From: Candidatus Sumerlaeota bacterium
GTDB lineage: Bacteria; Sumerlaeota; Sumerlaeia; Sumerlaeales; Sumerlaeaceae
DNA length: 58,328 nt
NCBI GenBank assembly: GCA_026398535.1
Contig: JAPLSQ010000021.1
Coordinates: forward strand, 69,726-128,053
Direction: 5' to 3'
In this document: positions 20,015 through 29,397 of the stretch, piece after piece
Layout of the letters: each line of letters opens with the position of its first letter
Numbering within the stretch: position 1 is the stretch's first letter
Program-made: the position numbers and the translations under genes
The notes under the pieces: model-generated
What the model was told of the DNA's origin: nothing
What the model saw: the letters and a program-made list of their open reading frames with translations, nothing else
The model's database searches: none

Positions 20015-21429
20015 CCCAAACCCGCGCTGCCCAGCCGCGTTTCGGAACAGACGGTTGGCGCGCCATCATCGCCGAAGACTTCACCTTTGACAACGTCCGC
20101 CTTGTCGCGGCCGCCGCCAGCCGTTTCATTCGTGAAAACGCCACTGGCACGCCGGCCATCGCCGTGGGCTGCGACACGCGCTTTCTGTCGCGCGAATTCG
20201 CCAAAGCTTTCGCCGCAACCGCCGCATCATGCGGCGTGCGCGTCCTTCTCTCAAAAAACTTCTGCCCCACCCCGGCGCTCTCCTTCACCGTCAAGCACAA
20301 GAAGCTGGCCGCCGGCATCATGATTACCGCCAGTCATAATCCGGCCGCTTACAACGGCATCAAGTTCAAAGGCCCCTATGGCGGTCCAGCCATGGCCGGA
20401 ATGACCCAAGGCATCGAACGCTCCATTCGCGAACTCGGCGGGAGCTGGAAATCCGGCCCGGCGGGCGGCAAAGTGGTCACTCAGGACTTCCTGCCGGCAT
20501 ACTATCGCCAGATTGAACGATATGTCGACACCAGCATCCTCAAGCGCTTTGCGGGGCGGATCGTCTACAATCCGATGTTCGGCGCGGGAATCGGCAGTGT
20601 TGACGGGTTTCTCCAGAGGCTTGGGCTCGATGTTTCGGCCATTAACAACCATCCCAATCCGCTCTTTGGCGGACACGGCCCCGAGCCCATCCCCCAGAAT
20701 CTTGCCGATCAGACATTGGAACTCCGGCGGCAGGGAGCCGTGCTCGGTCTGGCGACTGACGGAGACGCCGACCGCTTTGGCGTTCTAGACAGCAAGGGCG
20801 AATTTGTGCAGTTGCACGACCTGATGCCTCTTCTTTTCACATACGTGGCGCAAACCAGGGGATGGAGCGGCGGGGTTGTGCGCACAAGCTCCATGGCCGA
20901 CACCGTCGACAAGGCCGCGGAAAAACTCGGCCGCAGTGTCATGGAAACCCCTGTGGGATTCAAGCATGTGTGCGAGCGCATGCTCGACCACGACATCCTG
21001 ATTGGCGGCGAAGAAAGCGGCGGTTTTGGCTACAAAAATCACATCCCCGAGCGCGACGGCGTGCTTTCATGCCTGTTGCTCGTGGAAATGCTCGCGGCGC
21101 GCGGCGTCACCATCCGCAGGGCCGTCCAGGAATTGCGCAAAGCCTATGGCCCGTTCGCCTATGGCCGGATCGACCGCCATTGTCCGGCTCCAAAACTGCG
21201 TGAAAACTTCAGCCTGCTCATTGATGCCCCCCCCGCGAATTTCGCCGGCTTGAAAGTCAGCCGCGTCAGCACCGCCGACGGCATCAAATTCCATTTTCAG
21301 GACGGTTCATGGATGCTCATGCGCATCTCAGACACCGAGCCAGTGGGCCGCATCTACGTGGCGTCAAGTTCGCAGGCGCTGGCGGATAAAATTCTGCGCG
21401 CGGGCGCGCACCGGCTGTTCGGACGATAA
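20011..21429 (+). CDS. Phosphoglucomutase/phosphomannomutase family protein
   Basis: A 472-residue alpha-D-phosphohexomutase that interconverts hexose 1- and 6-phosphates. It has the N-terminal RFGTDGWRAII, the phosphoserine loop TASHNPAAYNG (Ser108), the metal loop LATDGDADRFG, the sugar loop GGEESGGFG, and a C-terminal phosphate site written RISDTEPVGRIY, where most members have SGTEP. The start overlaps the amidase stop by 4 bp. It provides sugar phosphates for wall or LPS precursors. Choice between glucose, mannose and glucosamine forms cannot be made from these motifs, but the GEESGGFG loop points to PGM/PMM rather than GlmM. Confidence 0.92.
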   Translation: MTQTRAAQPRFGTDGWRAIIAEDFTFDNVRLVAAAASRFIRENATGTPAIAVGCDTRFLSREFAKAFAATAASCGVRVLLSKNFCPTPALSFTVKHKKLAAGIMITASHNPAAYNGIKFKGPYGGPAMAGMTQGIERSIRELGGSWKSGPAGGKVVTQDFLPAYYRQIERYVDTSILKRFAGRIVYNPMFGAGIGSVDGFLQRLGLDVSAINNHPNPLFGGHGPEPIPQNLADQTLELRRQGAVLGLATDGDADRFGVLDSKGEFVQLHDLMPLLFTYVAQTRGWSGGVVRTSSMADTVDKAAEKLGRSVMETPVGFKHVCERMLDHDILIGGEESGGFGYKNHIPERDGVLSCLLLVEMLAARGVTIRRAVQELRKAYGPFAYGRIDRHCPAPKLRENFSLLIDAPPANFAGLKVSRVSTADGIKFHFQDGSWMLMRISDTEPVGRIYVASSSQALADKILRAGAHRLFGR

Positions 21430-21449
21430 TCCCCGCTCCGCTCCGCGCG

Positions 21450-22289
21450 TCAAGGCGTCCGCTGAGACTGGCGCGAAGGATCCGATATTGGCGGAGGCGG
21501 CGTCAGACGCAGGGATTCGGGCGGGGGGGCTTTCACACTCAATGCTTCAGGAGGAACACTGATGTTGATGTTTTCAGGACGCCGCGGCTCGACAATCCTG
21601 GTTACAAGATCAGCCATCTCCGCGCGCATGGCAGCCGATTTGCCGCGCGGTTCGTCCGAGAGATTTGTCGTCATCATGCCGTGCCGCGCGGTCCATTTCT
21701 CCATGTTCCGCGCGGCAACAAAACCATCCCCAACCATGACAAGCGGCTTTTTGTTGCGGTTCGACAGCACCATGCGAAACGGCGAAGTCCCGCGGAACAG
21801 CGTGGCAACATTGTCCCACAACAGCCGCTCGGTGCGGAGCGTGACGGTGTCGGTGCTGGGATCTTCCGCATCGGGCGCGCGATGAACCACCGAGCCTGAA
21901 AACTCGATATCGTTGCGATGGCGCCCGAAAGCCTTATTATCGTCAAGGAACACCATGCAATTGTTCGCCGAAGTCAGCCCCTCGACGGAGCCCTCCATGT
22001 TGTAGCTCTCGACGCTGACCGTCGTCAGCTCAAGCAATTTGCGGCCCTCGGAATACACCGCGTCACTGCTGACAACCCGGTTCAGCAACAGTCCGGCGCT
22101 AGTGATGTCCGCGCGCACGCCCGTCAGTATGATGTTCTCACGCGGATCAGCGCTGTCCGCGTTTCCGCGCGCATTGACAAATTTCATCTCGCTGCAGCCG
22201 GCAAGAATCCAACACGCCGCAAGCGCGGCAAGATGCCGAAATATGATTCTCGATAAATTCATGCGCAAATACCGGTTGCGAATACACAT
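21450..22289 (-). CDS. LptC-like LPS-export lipoprotein
   Basis: A lipoprotein of about 279 residues with lipobox ILAGC after a hydrophobic segment (FRHLAALAACWILAGC). The middle (about 45-190) has the beta-strand pattern of LptC: NIILTGVRADITSAGLLL, VYSEGRKLLELTTVSVESYN, AFGRHRNDIEFSGSVVH and TLRTERLLWDNVATLFRGTS. LptC bridges LptBFG to LptA during LPS transport. The C-terminus is Pro-rich and variable. Several starts exist; ATG 22289 has GAGG about 10 bases upstream, while TTG 22298 and ATG 22262 are alternatives. It is alone on the minus strand, convergent with the hexomutase gene, without lptA or lptB nearby. Confidence 0.68.
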   Translation of the reverse strand: MCIRNRYLRMNLSRIIFRHLAALAACWILAGCSEMKFVNARGNADSADPRENIILTGVRADITSAGLLLNRVVSSDAVYSEGRKLLELTTVSVESYNMEGSVEGLTSANNCMVFLDDNKAFGRHRNDIEFSGSVVHRAPDAEDPSTDTVTLRTERLLWDNVATLFRGTSPFRMVLSNRNKKPLVMVGDGFVAARNMEKWTARHGMMTTNLSDEPRGKSAAMRAEMADLVTRIVEPRRPENINISVPPEALSVKAPPPESLRLTPPPPISDPSRQSQRTP

Positions 22290-22403
22290 GAAAGACAAAC
22301 CTCATGCAAAACAAAACCCGATGAGCATCAAATCCGAATGCGCTTGATTAGTTGACCGGCCAACAGGTAAATATAACCAGCAACATAAAAAGGTCATCAT
22401 ACA

Positions 22404-23639
22404 ATGCCAGAATACACGTATGAAGCGCTCGACAAGGGCGGCAAACAGGTGCGCGGCGTCATCGAGGCCAGCGGTGAGGAAGTCATCATCGAAAAACTGC
22501 GCAACATGGGCTATTATCCGCTTAATGTCATTCTGAGCAAGCGCTCTGGCGGATCGGTGGACGTGCTCGCGCTGCCTGGTCTGAGGGCAATCTTCCACCG
22601 CGTGAAAACCAAGCATGTCATGACCTTCACCCGGCAGCTTGCCACGCTCATCGATGCCGGTCTTCCCATCATTCGCTCGCTCAACATTCTCACCGAACAG
22701 GTCGAGTCGGCCGTGTTTAAGGAAAAGATCAAACAGATTGCCCAAGACATCGAGCAGGGCAGCTCCCTTTCGGAAGCGATGGCCAAACACCCCAAGGTTT
22801 TTGACAAACTTTATGTGAGCATGGTGCGCGCCGGCGAGATCGGCGGCGTGCTCGAAGCCGTGTTGAACAAGATCGCCGAGTTTCTCGAAAAACGCCAGTT
22901 TATCATCGGCAAGGTGCGGTCGGCCATGATGTACCCGCTGATCGTCATGACGATGGCACTCGGAATCGTCGGCTTCATTCTCCTCTTCATCATCCCCAAA
23001 TTCAAGGCCATCTTCGAAATGCTCGGTAACGCCGAACTGCCATGGCTCACCCAGGTGCTCATCGACGCCAGCCAGATACTGGCGCACGACACGATATGGG
23101 TGATCCTCGGCATCGGTGTTGTCATATTCATCTTCAAAAAGATCAACCAGACCAAGGAAGGCAAATACGCCTTCGACCGCATCAAGCTGAAAATCCCTGT
23201 TTTCGGCATGCTCATCCGCAAAAGTTCCATCGTGCGTTTCGCCAGCACGCTCGCCACACTCATCACGTCGGGCGTGCCCATTCTGCAGGCTATCGACATC
23301 GTGCGCGAAACAAGCGGAAACGAGGTTGTGACGCGCGCAATGGACACTGTGCACACCTCCGTCAAGGAGGGCGAGACGATTCACGAGCCGCTGAGCCGCT
23401 GCAAGGTGTTCCCGCCGCTCGTCGTCCACATGGTCGCCGTCGGAGAGGAAACCGGAGCCATCGACCAGATGCTCCTCAAGGTTGCCGAGGCTTACGAGCG
23501 CGAGGTGGATGACACGGTCAACGCCCTGACCTCGATTCTTGAACCCGTGATGATCGTCTTCCTCGGCGCGCTCGTCGGCGTCATCGTTATCGCCCTGTAC
23601 CTGCCGATCTTCAACATCCCGAAAATCATCGGCAAGTAA
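22404..23639 (+). CDS. gspF: Type II secretion/type IV pilus inner-membrane platform protein GspF/PilC
   Basis: A 411-residue protein starting MPEYTYEALDKGGKQVRGVIEA, the classical GspF/PilC start. Two T2SSF domains are visible: about 70-190 (FTRQLATLIDAGLPIIRSLN, EGSSLSEAMAKHPKVFD-like, LYVSMVRAGEIGGVLE) and about 275-395 (FASTLATLITSGVPILQAID, VVHMVAVGEETGAIDQML). Membrane segments lie near 170-195, 225-245 and 378-400. It anchors the assembly ATPase and pseudopilus. No gspE or gspD lies adjacent; pseudopilin genes are scattered at 16997 and 29398. Confidence 0.94.
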   Translation: MPEYTYEALDKGGKQVRGVIEASGEEVIIEKLRNMGYYPLNVILSKRSGGSVDVLALPGLRAIFHRVKTKHVMTFTRQLATLIDAGLPIIRSLNILTEQVESAVFKEKIKQIAQDIEQGSSLSEAMAKHPKVFDKLYVSMVRAGEIGGVLEAVLNKIAEFLEKRQFIIGKVRSAMMYPLIVMTMALGIVGFILLFIIPKFKAIFEMLGNAELPWLTQVLIDASQILAHDTIWVILGIGVVIFIFKKINQTKEGKYAFDRIKLKIPVFGMLIRKSSIVRFASTLATLITSGVPILQAIDIVRETSGNEVVTRAMDTVHTSVKEGETIHEPLSRCKVFPPLVVHMVAVGEETGAIDQMLLKVAEAYEREVDDTVNALTSILEPVMIVFLGALVGVIVIALYLPIFNIPKIIGK

Positions 23640-23725
23640 CCTGGCATGATACAAACCGCCCGTTAATCAGAGTGTTTTCAGCCGCGGATCGAACCTTTCA
23701 GCAAGCAGGAAAACATGCGTCTTTC

Positions 23726-24967
23726 TTACCCGATTCTTTCAGCCTCCTCAAGGGCAATAGCCGTCCAGCGGATGACATTTTGCGGATTGCGGCCGATTGT
23801 ATGGTTGTCTTTCATGACGATCTCAAGACGGCATCCGCGCGTGATCTCCAGCGCTTGGCGAAGATTCCCGCGGATGAAGCTCTCGTCAATGCGCGACTGG
23901 GCGAGATGCGCCGGATTGGGCTTCATGGAAAAGACATAGCGGCCGCCGAGGTTCTCCGCCATCGCTTGAAGGTCGGCCCAAGGCGACACACTGATCCGCC
24001 GCAGACGCGGGAAATTTTTCACAACATGCCAGCGCAGATGAAGCGGCTCGCAACAGCCGTAACAGTTGAGTCCGAAGCGCTCAAGCAGCGGCAGTTGATA
24101 GGGATAGACGAATTCCTCAAACATCGCGGGTGAAACAAGAGCGGTTTCCTGGCTTTCCGCGAATCCCCAGAGATCCCCCGCGCGATAATGACACCCGTCG
24201 AAATCCGGCTGGGGCAGTTCGCGCGTGTAACCGAATCCTCCCGATCCAACATATGCGCCGTCATGGTTGGCGCTGAGCAGATGGCTGGATTCAAGGAAAT
24301 CCAGTTTTGCCATGTGCGCATCGCGCAGAAATGCCATGAGGCTGTGCAGGATCTCCGGTTCTTCGATCATGTCGATCATGACCTGCCCGATGCCGCGCAA
24401 CAAAACAAGCAACTCGGTCATGCCAAGGCTCCACCACCAGGAACCGCACAGCCGGATTTCGAGCAGGTCTCCGAATATTTCGCCGGCAAGCGAACGGCGG
24501 CGCTCCGTTTCCGCATAATTCACGCGGATCTCCGGCACGCGCAACTTTTTAAGGTCCTCGCACGTTTTGATTGGCGGATCCCATGTGTATGAGCCCCCCT
24601 CCGCCTTGTGACGCCGTTCCATCGGCACTCCCCAGCCTGTGTCCGTCGAGACATAACCAAGATCAAAACGCGCTTCCGTCACCCTGTCGTCGCCCATCGA
24701 CTCCCCCCAAAAGATGAGTCTGCGCAGGTTCCACTCCCACTCACGCGCCATCGGGTCCGCGCACTCAAGATGATCCGGCGTAATAATTTCATGCCAGCCG
24801 TTTTCGGGATCGCAGAAAATCAGTGGACGTGTTGCCTCCAGCGCGTTATGCCGATACCACAGTTCGCGCTTTTCCTGTTCGATGGGGCGGCACGCCAATT
24901 CGGCGATTCGCCCCGCCAGACGTCGCAGTATGATGCGATCAGCGCTGGGCAGGATATTGTCTGACAT
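23726..24967 (-). CDS. URO-D superfamily protein (methyltransferase-like), divergent from GH38
   Basis: A 413-residue protein with a URO-D/MetE-like barrel. Features are IFCDPENGWHEIITPDHLECADP near the N-terminus, LEIRLCGSWWWSLGMTELL, a Cys pair in NCYGCCEPLHLRW, and a late FSMKPNPAHLA followed by RGNLRQALEITRGCRLEIVMKD. The Cys-Cys-Glu could bind a metal as in corrinoid-dependent methyltransferases. It is not HemE: it is longer and lacks the usual substrate-loop arginines. It diverges from the GH38 gene at 25188 with a 220-bp control region between them. This is the second URO-D/GH38 neighbour pair in the window. Confidence 0.8.
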   Translation of the reverse strand: MSDNILPSADRIILRRLAGRIAELACRPIEQEKRELWYRHNALEATRPLIFCDPENGWHEIITPDHLECADPMAREWEWNLRRLIFWGESMGDDRVTEARFDLGYVSTDTGWGVPMERRHKAEGGSYTWDPPIKTCEDLKKLRVPEIRVNYAETERRRSLAGEIFGDLLEIRLCGSWWWSLGMTELLVLLRGIGQVMIDMIEEPEILHSLMAFLRDAHMAKLDFLESSHLLSANHDGAYVGSGGFGYTRELPQPDFDGCHYRAGDLWGFAESQETALVSPAMFEEFVYPYQLPLLERFGLNCYGCCEPLHLRWHVVKNFPRLRRISVSPWADLQAMAENLGGRYVFSMKPNPAHLAQSRIDESFIRGNLRQALEITRGCRLEIVMKDNHTIGRNPQNVIRWTAIALEEAERIG

Positions 24968-25129
24968 GCGTCAAATTCCATTTTTTCCGGGATATGGTGA
25001 TAGCGATTTCATATTCACAATGCTCGATTTCAAGCAGTTGCTTTTCGGGCAATGTTATTTTATAAACATCTGTAAACACAATGGTTGCCAAACATTAACC
25101 AACACCATGCTGTTTTTATGCAGGAGGTG

Positions 25130-25160
25130 TTGACATACACAGAGTGAAAGCGCTTACTTT
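25130..25160 (+). promoter_or_regulatory. Promoter with LacI-family operator-like palindrome
   Basis: TTGACA at 25130-25135 is followed by an inverted repeat TGAAAGCGCTTACT (25145-25158) with a perfect 8-base core AAGCGCTT (25148-25155). LacI/GalR regulators bind TGAAAGCGCTTTCA-like sites with a central CG. The palindrome covers the expected -10 region, so a bound regulator would block transcription of the GH38 gene 30 bases downstream. No regulator gene lies in the window. Confidence 0.6.
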
Positions 25161-25187
25161 GATCCTTGAGACTGATCACAGAGGAAA

Positions 25188-28022
25188 ATGATGCAAAAGA
25201 AGTTGAAAAACAAGGTCATGCCGAAAACGCTTTTGAGGGGACATTTCATCCCGAACTCGCATCTCGACCGTGAATGGACACTCGAGTTCCAGGTGACCCG
25301 ACGCCTGACCGTGGAATTCATCGATCAGCTTCTTGATATGTTCGACACGACGCCGGAGTACACTTTCCTGCTCGATGCCCAGACTGTTCCGCTCGAAGAT
25401 TATCTCGAAATCCGCCCTGAAAACGAACAGAGGCTGAAAGACACGGTTCAATCCGGCCGGCTCTCTATTGGCCCATGGTACACGGCGCCCGACTGCAATT
25501 CAATTTCTGGCGAGAGCATTGTCCGCAACCTGCTTATTGGAGACCGCGCGGCACGGCGCTTCGGCAAACCAATGAAAACTGGATACACTCCTTTCGGATT
25601 CGGACAGATTTCCCAGTTTCCGCAGATTTACGCGGGTTTTGGAATCGACACCATCTTCTTTTACCGCGGCATCACCAGTTTTGAATCGAAATGGGCGGAG
25701 TTCATCTGGGTCAGCCCCGACGGCACACGCGCGTTGTGCTCGCGGTTCGGCGCCAAAGCCCGCTACAATTTCTTCATGGATGTGTGGCGCCCCGTCGTGC
25801 ACGGGCGGCTCTACACGGACCGCCTTTATGATTGGCGGGCGGGAATGCTGCCCTTCAAGCGCGCCACCGAAGAGCGCGAATATGACCATTACTTCCTGCT
25901 CAAGCCCGAATTGCGCATCGACCGCGGCAAGCTCGAATCATGTTTCCGCAAGATGATCGAGACAGAGAGACAATTCTTCTCCACGCCCGTCATTGCCCTG
26001 ATGCAAGGCATGGACACAAGCAAACCCGACCCGCTCGAAATTGAACTGGTGAAAGAAATCCAGGGGTTTCTCACACCAGGCGAAGAGGTCTTCTTCAGCA
26101 CGCTTGAGAAATATGTGGAGGATTTGCGCAAACACATTGATCTTGAAAAACTGCGCGTTTTCCACGGCGAAATGCGCCACCCGGGGCCGCCCAGCCCGCT
26201 CGTGACAAATCTCGAGCACACCGCATCAAGCCGTCCGCGGCAAAAACTGGCGCAATTCCATGCCGAAACCTCGCTTGTGCGAAAGGCGGAACCTTTCGCG
26301 GCGCTCGCATGGCTCATTACAGGCGCCGATTACCCGAAAGCTTATCTTGGCCATGCGTGGCGTCATCTTCTTAAGTGCCATCCCCATGACACGGTGTGCG
26401 GCACGGGGCTTGACAAACTCGAAAGGGATGTGCTTTACGCCCTCGACCAAGTGCAGGCGATTTCGGACGTTGTGCTGGACGACGCTCTCGGCGCCATTCA
26501 GTGCCGCATCAACAATTCATCCATGAAGACCGACGAAATCGCGCTGACGATTTTCAATCCGTCGCCAAGACCGCGCACCGAGGTTGTCGACGCGTGGATC
26601 GACACGCCCCATGTCTGCGAAATGCCGGATTTCGAGATCGTGGACAGCGCGGGACGCCCCGCGGATTGGTGCTTCGTTTACCGCAAACCCGGCGAGAAAA
26701 CAGTGCGATGCAACACTGACCTCACGGATGCCATGCTGGGCTGGTGCTGCAAGGTGCAGGTGCGCGCCGAAAATGTGCCCGCTTTCGGTTATCGGACGTA
26801 CATCGTGCGCCGCAGCGAGCCTGTGGGACGCATGGAGCGCATCGCGTCGTCGCCCCATCGGATGGAAAACGAACACCTGATCGTCGAATTCAATGCCGAC
26901 GGAACCATCAACATCACTGAAAAAACCGCCGGGCGCGCATGGAACGGTCTACACTACCTGGTGGACAACGGCGAGAACGGGCAGGGTTGGGAATCCCGCG
27001 CGGCAGCGCTTGATTCGGTCATCTCCAGCCGCGGCGCAAATGTCCGCATTTCCATCGAGGAAAACACGGCGTTGTCCGCAACGATACTTATTCGTTACTC
27101 CATGCGCGTTCCCACGGGACTGATCCACGACGACACCTATCATTACTCCAAACGAGGCGACCGTGAGGAGGAGCTTGTTGTTGAATCGCGCTTCACGCTT
27201 CGCAAGGGAGCGTGGCGCGTCGACGCGCGAACAGTCATCCATAACACGGCAATGAATCATCGCTTGCGCGTCCACTTCCCCACCGGGCTGGCCGCCGCAA
27301 AATATTCATCGGCAGAAACACCGTATGATGTGGTGGAGCGGGTCATCGACCGTTCGCCGAACCATCCCTACAGCCAGGCGATCAATCCCATGTATCCATG
27401 TCTGCGTTTCGCCGGCGTGTCCGACGGACGCGCGGGCCTTGCGGTGCTGACGCAGGGAATCCACGAATACGAAGTGACCGATGATCCTTCGCGCACGCTT
27501 ATTCTCACATTGCTGCGCGCTTACGAGGCCGCGTTGTGCACGGTAAGCTGGCGGTGGGAGCGACGCCCTGATCAGCCGATGACACAGGCGCCCGGAACCC
27601 TCGAAATGCGTTACGCCCTCTGCCCTCACTCGGGCAACTGGGAAAAAGGCGAGCTGACGCGCCAAGCCGAAGACTTCCAGCTTCCGCTGATCCCCGTGCA
27701 GGCGGGAGCAGGCAATGGTGAGTTTGCGCGCGACGCCGCACTGCTGGAGATCAAACCGGACTCGCTCGTCCTCAGCGCACTCAAACGCTCCGAGGACGAT
27801 CCGGACAAGCTGATTCTGCGCCTTAACAATCCTCTGCCGCACGCGCAAAAAGCGGCCATCATCCTGCCGCGCCCCGCTCTCTCGGCCCGATTTGTCGACA
27901 TGAATGAGAAACCTTCCGCCGGAGCGCCCGGCATCAATCCGCCGGAGCGGACCGGACGCAGCCTGCAATTCACCATCGGGGCAAAGAAAATCATGACACT
28001 CGAAATCGCGCTGAAAGCTTGA
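25188..28022 (+). CDS. GH38-like alpha-mannosidase family protein, second copy, nucleophile position substituted
   Basis: A 944-residue paralogue of the 1381 gene. ATG 25188 is used; ATG 25191 is better spaced from the GAGG at 25181. Zinc ligands are His25 and Asp27 (NSHLDREW) and His400 (CHPHDTVCG); the probable acid/base is Asp276 (MQGMDTSKP). The GYxPDxFG segment of true GH38 enzymes reads GYTPFGFG, placing Phe136 where the nucleophile and fourth zinc ligand should be. C-terminal beta domains follow (ENEHLIVEFNADGTINITEK) and the protein ends in KKIMTLEIALKA. No signal peptide is seen. It is followed 84 bp later by a sugar kinase gene and shares a control region with the URO-D-like gene. 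Confidence 0.9.
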   Translation: MMQKKLKNKVMPKTLLRGHFIPNSHLDREWTLEFQVTRRLTVEFIDQLLDMFDTTPEYTFLLDAQTVPLEDYLEIRPENEQRLKDTVQSGRLSIGPWYTAPDCNSISGESIVRNLLIGDRAARRFGKPMKTGYTPFGFGQISQFPQIYAGFGIDTIFFYRGITSFESKWAEFIWVSPDGTRALCSRFGAKARYNFFMDVWRPVVHGRLYTDRLYDWRAGMLPFKRATEEREYDHYFLLKPELRIDRGKLESCFRKMIETERQFFSTPVIALMQGMDTSKPDPLEIELVKEIQGFLTPGEEVFFSTLEKYVEDLRKHIDLEKLRVFHGEMRHPGPPSPLVTNLEHTASSRPRQKLAQFHAETSLVRKAEPFAALAWLITGADYPKAYLGHAWRHLLKCHPHDTVCGTGLDKLERDVLYALDQVQAISDVVLDDALGAIQCRINNSSMKTDEIALTIFNPSPRPRTEVVDAWIDTPHVCEMPDFEIVDSAGRPADWCFVYRKPGEKTVRCNTDLTDAMLGWCCKVQVRAENVPAFGYRTYIVRRSEPVGRMERIASSPHRMENEHLIVEFNADGTINITEKTAGRAWNGLHYLVDNGENGQGWESRAAALDSVISSRGANVRISIEENTALSATILIRYSMRVPTGLIHDDTYHYSKRGDREEELVVESRFTLRKGAWRVDARTVIHNTAMNHRLRVHFPTGLAAAKYSSAETPYDVVERVIDRSPNHPYSQAINPMYPCLRFAGVSDGRAGLAVLTQGIHEYEVTDDPSRTLILTLLRAYEAALCTVSWRWERRPDQPMTQAPGTLEMRYALCPHSGNWEKGELTRQAEDFQLPLIPVQAGAGNGEFARDAALLEIKPDSLVLSALKRSEDDPDKLILRLNNPLPHAQKAAIILPRPALSARFVDMNEKPSAGAPGINPPERTGRSLQFTIGAKKIMTLEIALKA

Positions 28023-28106
28023 GATTTCCCGGACGCCGCAAAAATCAAAGTTGAATCAGTGTGCCGCAAATCATGTCACCCGCCACATATAAGTAAGGAG
28101 TCAGTT

Positions 28107-29306
28107 ATGCCGGACCGTCCCATCGATGTTGTTGTCGCAGGCCATGTATGTCTTGATATCATCCCCGGTTTCCCGCAGGGCAAACGCTACCACGTCAATG
28201 ATGTGTTCACGCCCGGCAAGCTTGTCGAGGTGACGGATGCCGCCGTTTCCACGGGCGGCCCCGTGTCGAACACGGGCATAGGGCTGGTCAAGCTGGGCAT
28301 GAAGGTTTCATTCATCGCCAAGACGGGCGCCGATCAGTTCGGCCAGATGACGCACGACCGGCTCAAGCACTGGGCGGGCGTGGAAGGGCTGACCATCAGC
28401 AGCGAGGCAACAAGCTCATACACCATTGCCATCGCGCCGCCCGGCATCGACAGAATCTTTTTCCACAATCCCGGCGCCAACCACACATTTGCCGCCGACA
28501 ACGTTGATTATGATCTGTGCGGGCGCGCAAGGCTGTTCCACCTCGGTTATCCTCCGCTGATGCGCACCCTCTTCCGCGACAATGGCCGGCAACTCACAGA
28601 AATATTTCGCCGCGTGAAGGAACGCGGAACAACGACTTCGCTCGATATGGCGCTGCCCGATCCGAACAGCGAGGCAGGACAGGCAGACTGGAAGACCATC
28701 CTCAAGGGGCTCCTGCCTTACGTCGACATTTTTCATCCCAGCGCCGAGGAAGCGCTCTTCATGGCACACAACGAAAAATGGCGCGACCTGCGCGCCAAGG
28801 CGGGCAACGGCGAAATCCTCGATTTGCTCAAGGGCGCCGACTACACCGAAATGTCCGATCTTCTGCTCTCGTGGGGCAGCGCGATGGTCACCTTGAAGTC
28901 CGGCCACAGGGGATTCTATCTGCGCACAGGATCGTGCGACCGCATCGCAAACACAGGCAGCGCCGCGCCCGCAAATTGTGACGAGTGGAGCGAACGCGAA
29001 ATATGGGCGCCGGCTTACCATGCCGCCAATATTGCCAGCGCTACTGGTTCGGGCGATTCAAGCCTTGCCGGATTCTCGTCCGCTTTTCTGCGGGGCGAAA
29101 CACCCCAGCGCTGTGTCGCAGCCGCAAACGCCCTCGGCTATCAGAACCTTCAGGCGCTGGACGCCGTGACAGGAATACGCGATTGGGATTACACATTGCG
29201 CCTTATGGAGGATTTTTCCATGCCGCGCAATAAGATTGCCACCGGCGATGGTTGGACATGGGACGACGCTCACAAACGCGCCTGCGGCCCGAAAAACAGA
29301 CATTAA
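28107..29306 (+). CDS. PfkB-family carbohydrate kinase
   Basis: A 399-residue ribokinase-fold sugar kinase. ATG 28107 is chosen because AAGGAG lies 6 bases upstream; the frame upstream has no good start. Residues 1-60 carry AGHVCLDIIPGFPQG and VSTGGPVSNTGIGLVKLG (PfkB signature 1). The ATP/anion-hole motif is ASATGSGDSSLAGFSSAFL (signature 2, GSGD with catalytic Asp). It is about 80 residues longer than ribokinase, mostly from insertions around the lid. It probably phosphorylates the monosaccharide released upstream, since it follows GH38 in the same direction. Confidence 0.9.
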   Translation: MPDRPIDVVVAGHVCLDIIPGFPQGKRYHVNDVFTPGKLVEVTDAAVSTGGPVSNTGIGLVKLGMKVSFIAKTGADQFGQMTHDRLKHWAGVEGLTISSEATSSYTIAIAPPGIDRIFFHNPGANHTFAADNVDYDLCGRARLFHLGYPPLMRTLFRDNGRQLTEIFRRVKERGTTTSLDMALPDPNSEAGQADWKTILKGLLPYVDIFHPSAEEALFMAHNEKWRDLRAKAGNGEILDLLKGADYTEMSDLLLSWGSAMVTLKSGHRGFYLRTGSCDRIANTGSAAPANCDEWSEREIWAPAYHAANIASATGSGDSSLAGFSSAFLRGETPQRCVAAANALGYQNLQALDAVTGIRDWDYTLRLMEDFSMPRNKIATGDGWTWDDAHKRACGPKNRH

Positions 29307-29397
29307 CCCGCATCATGCAAATCATGTCAGGCGATGATTGTCCGCGCACAAGAAATTGATATATATAATATCATTATCCATCAAGGTTGCGCCAACG

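Noticed and set aside
22302..23654. Large minus-strand open frame (450 codons)
   Set aside because: Lies entirely antisense to gspF, has a His/Asp/Glu-rich composition typical of a shadow frame, and no ribosome site or family pattern.
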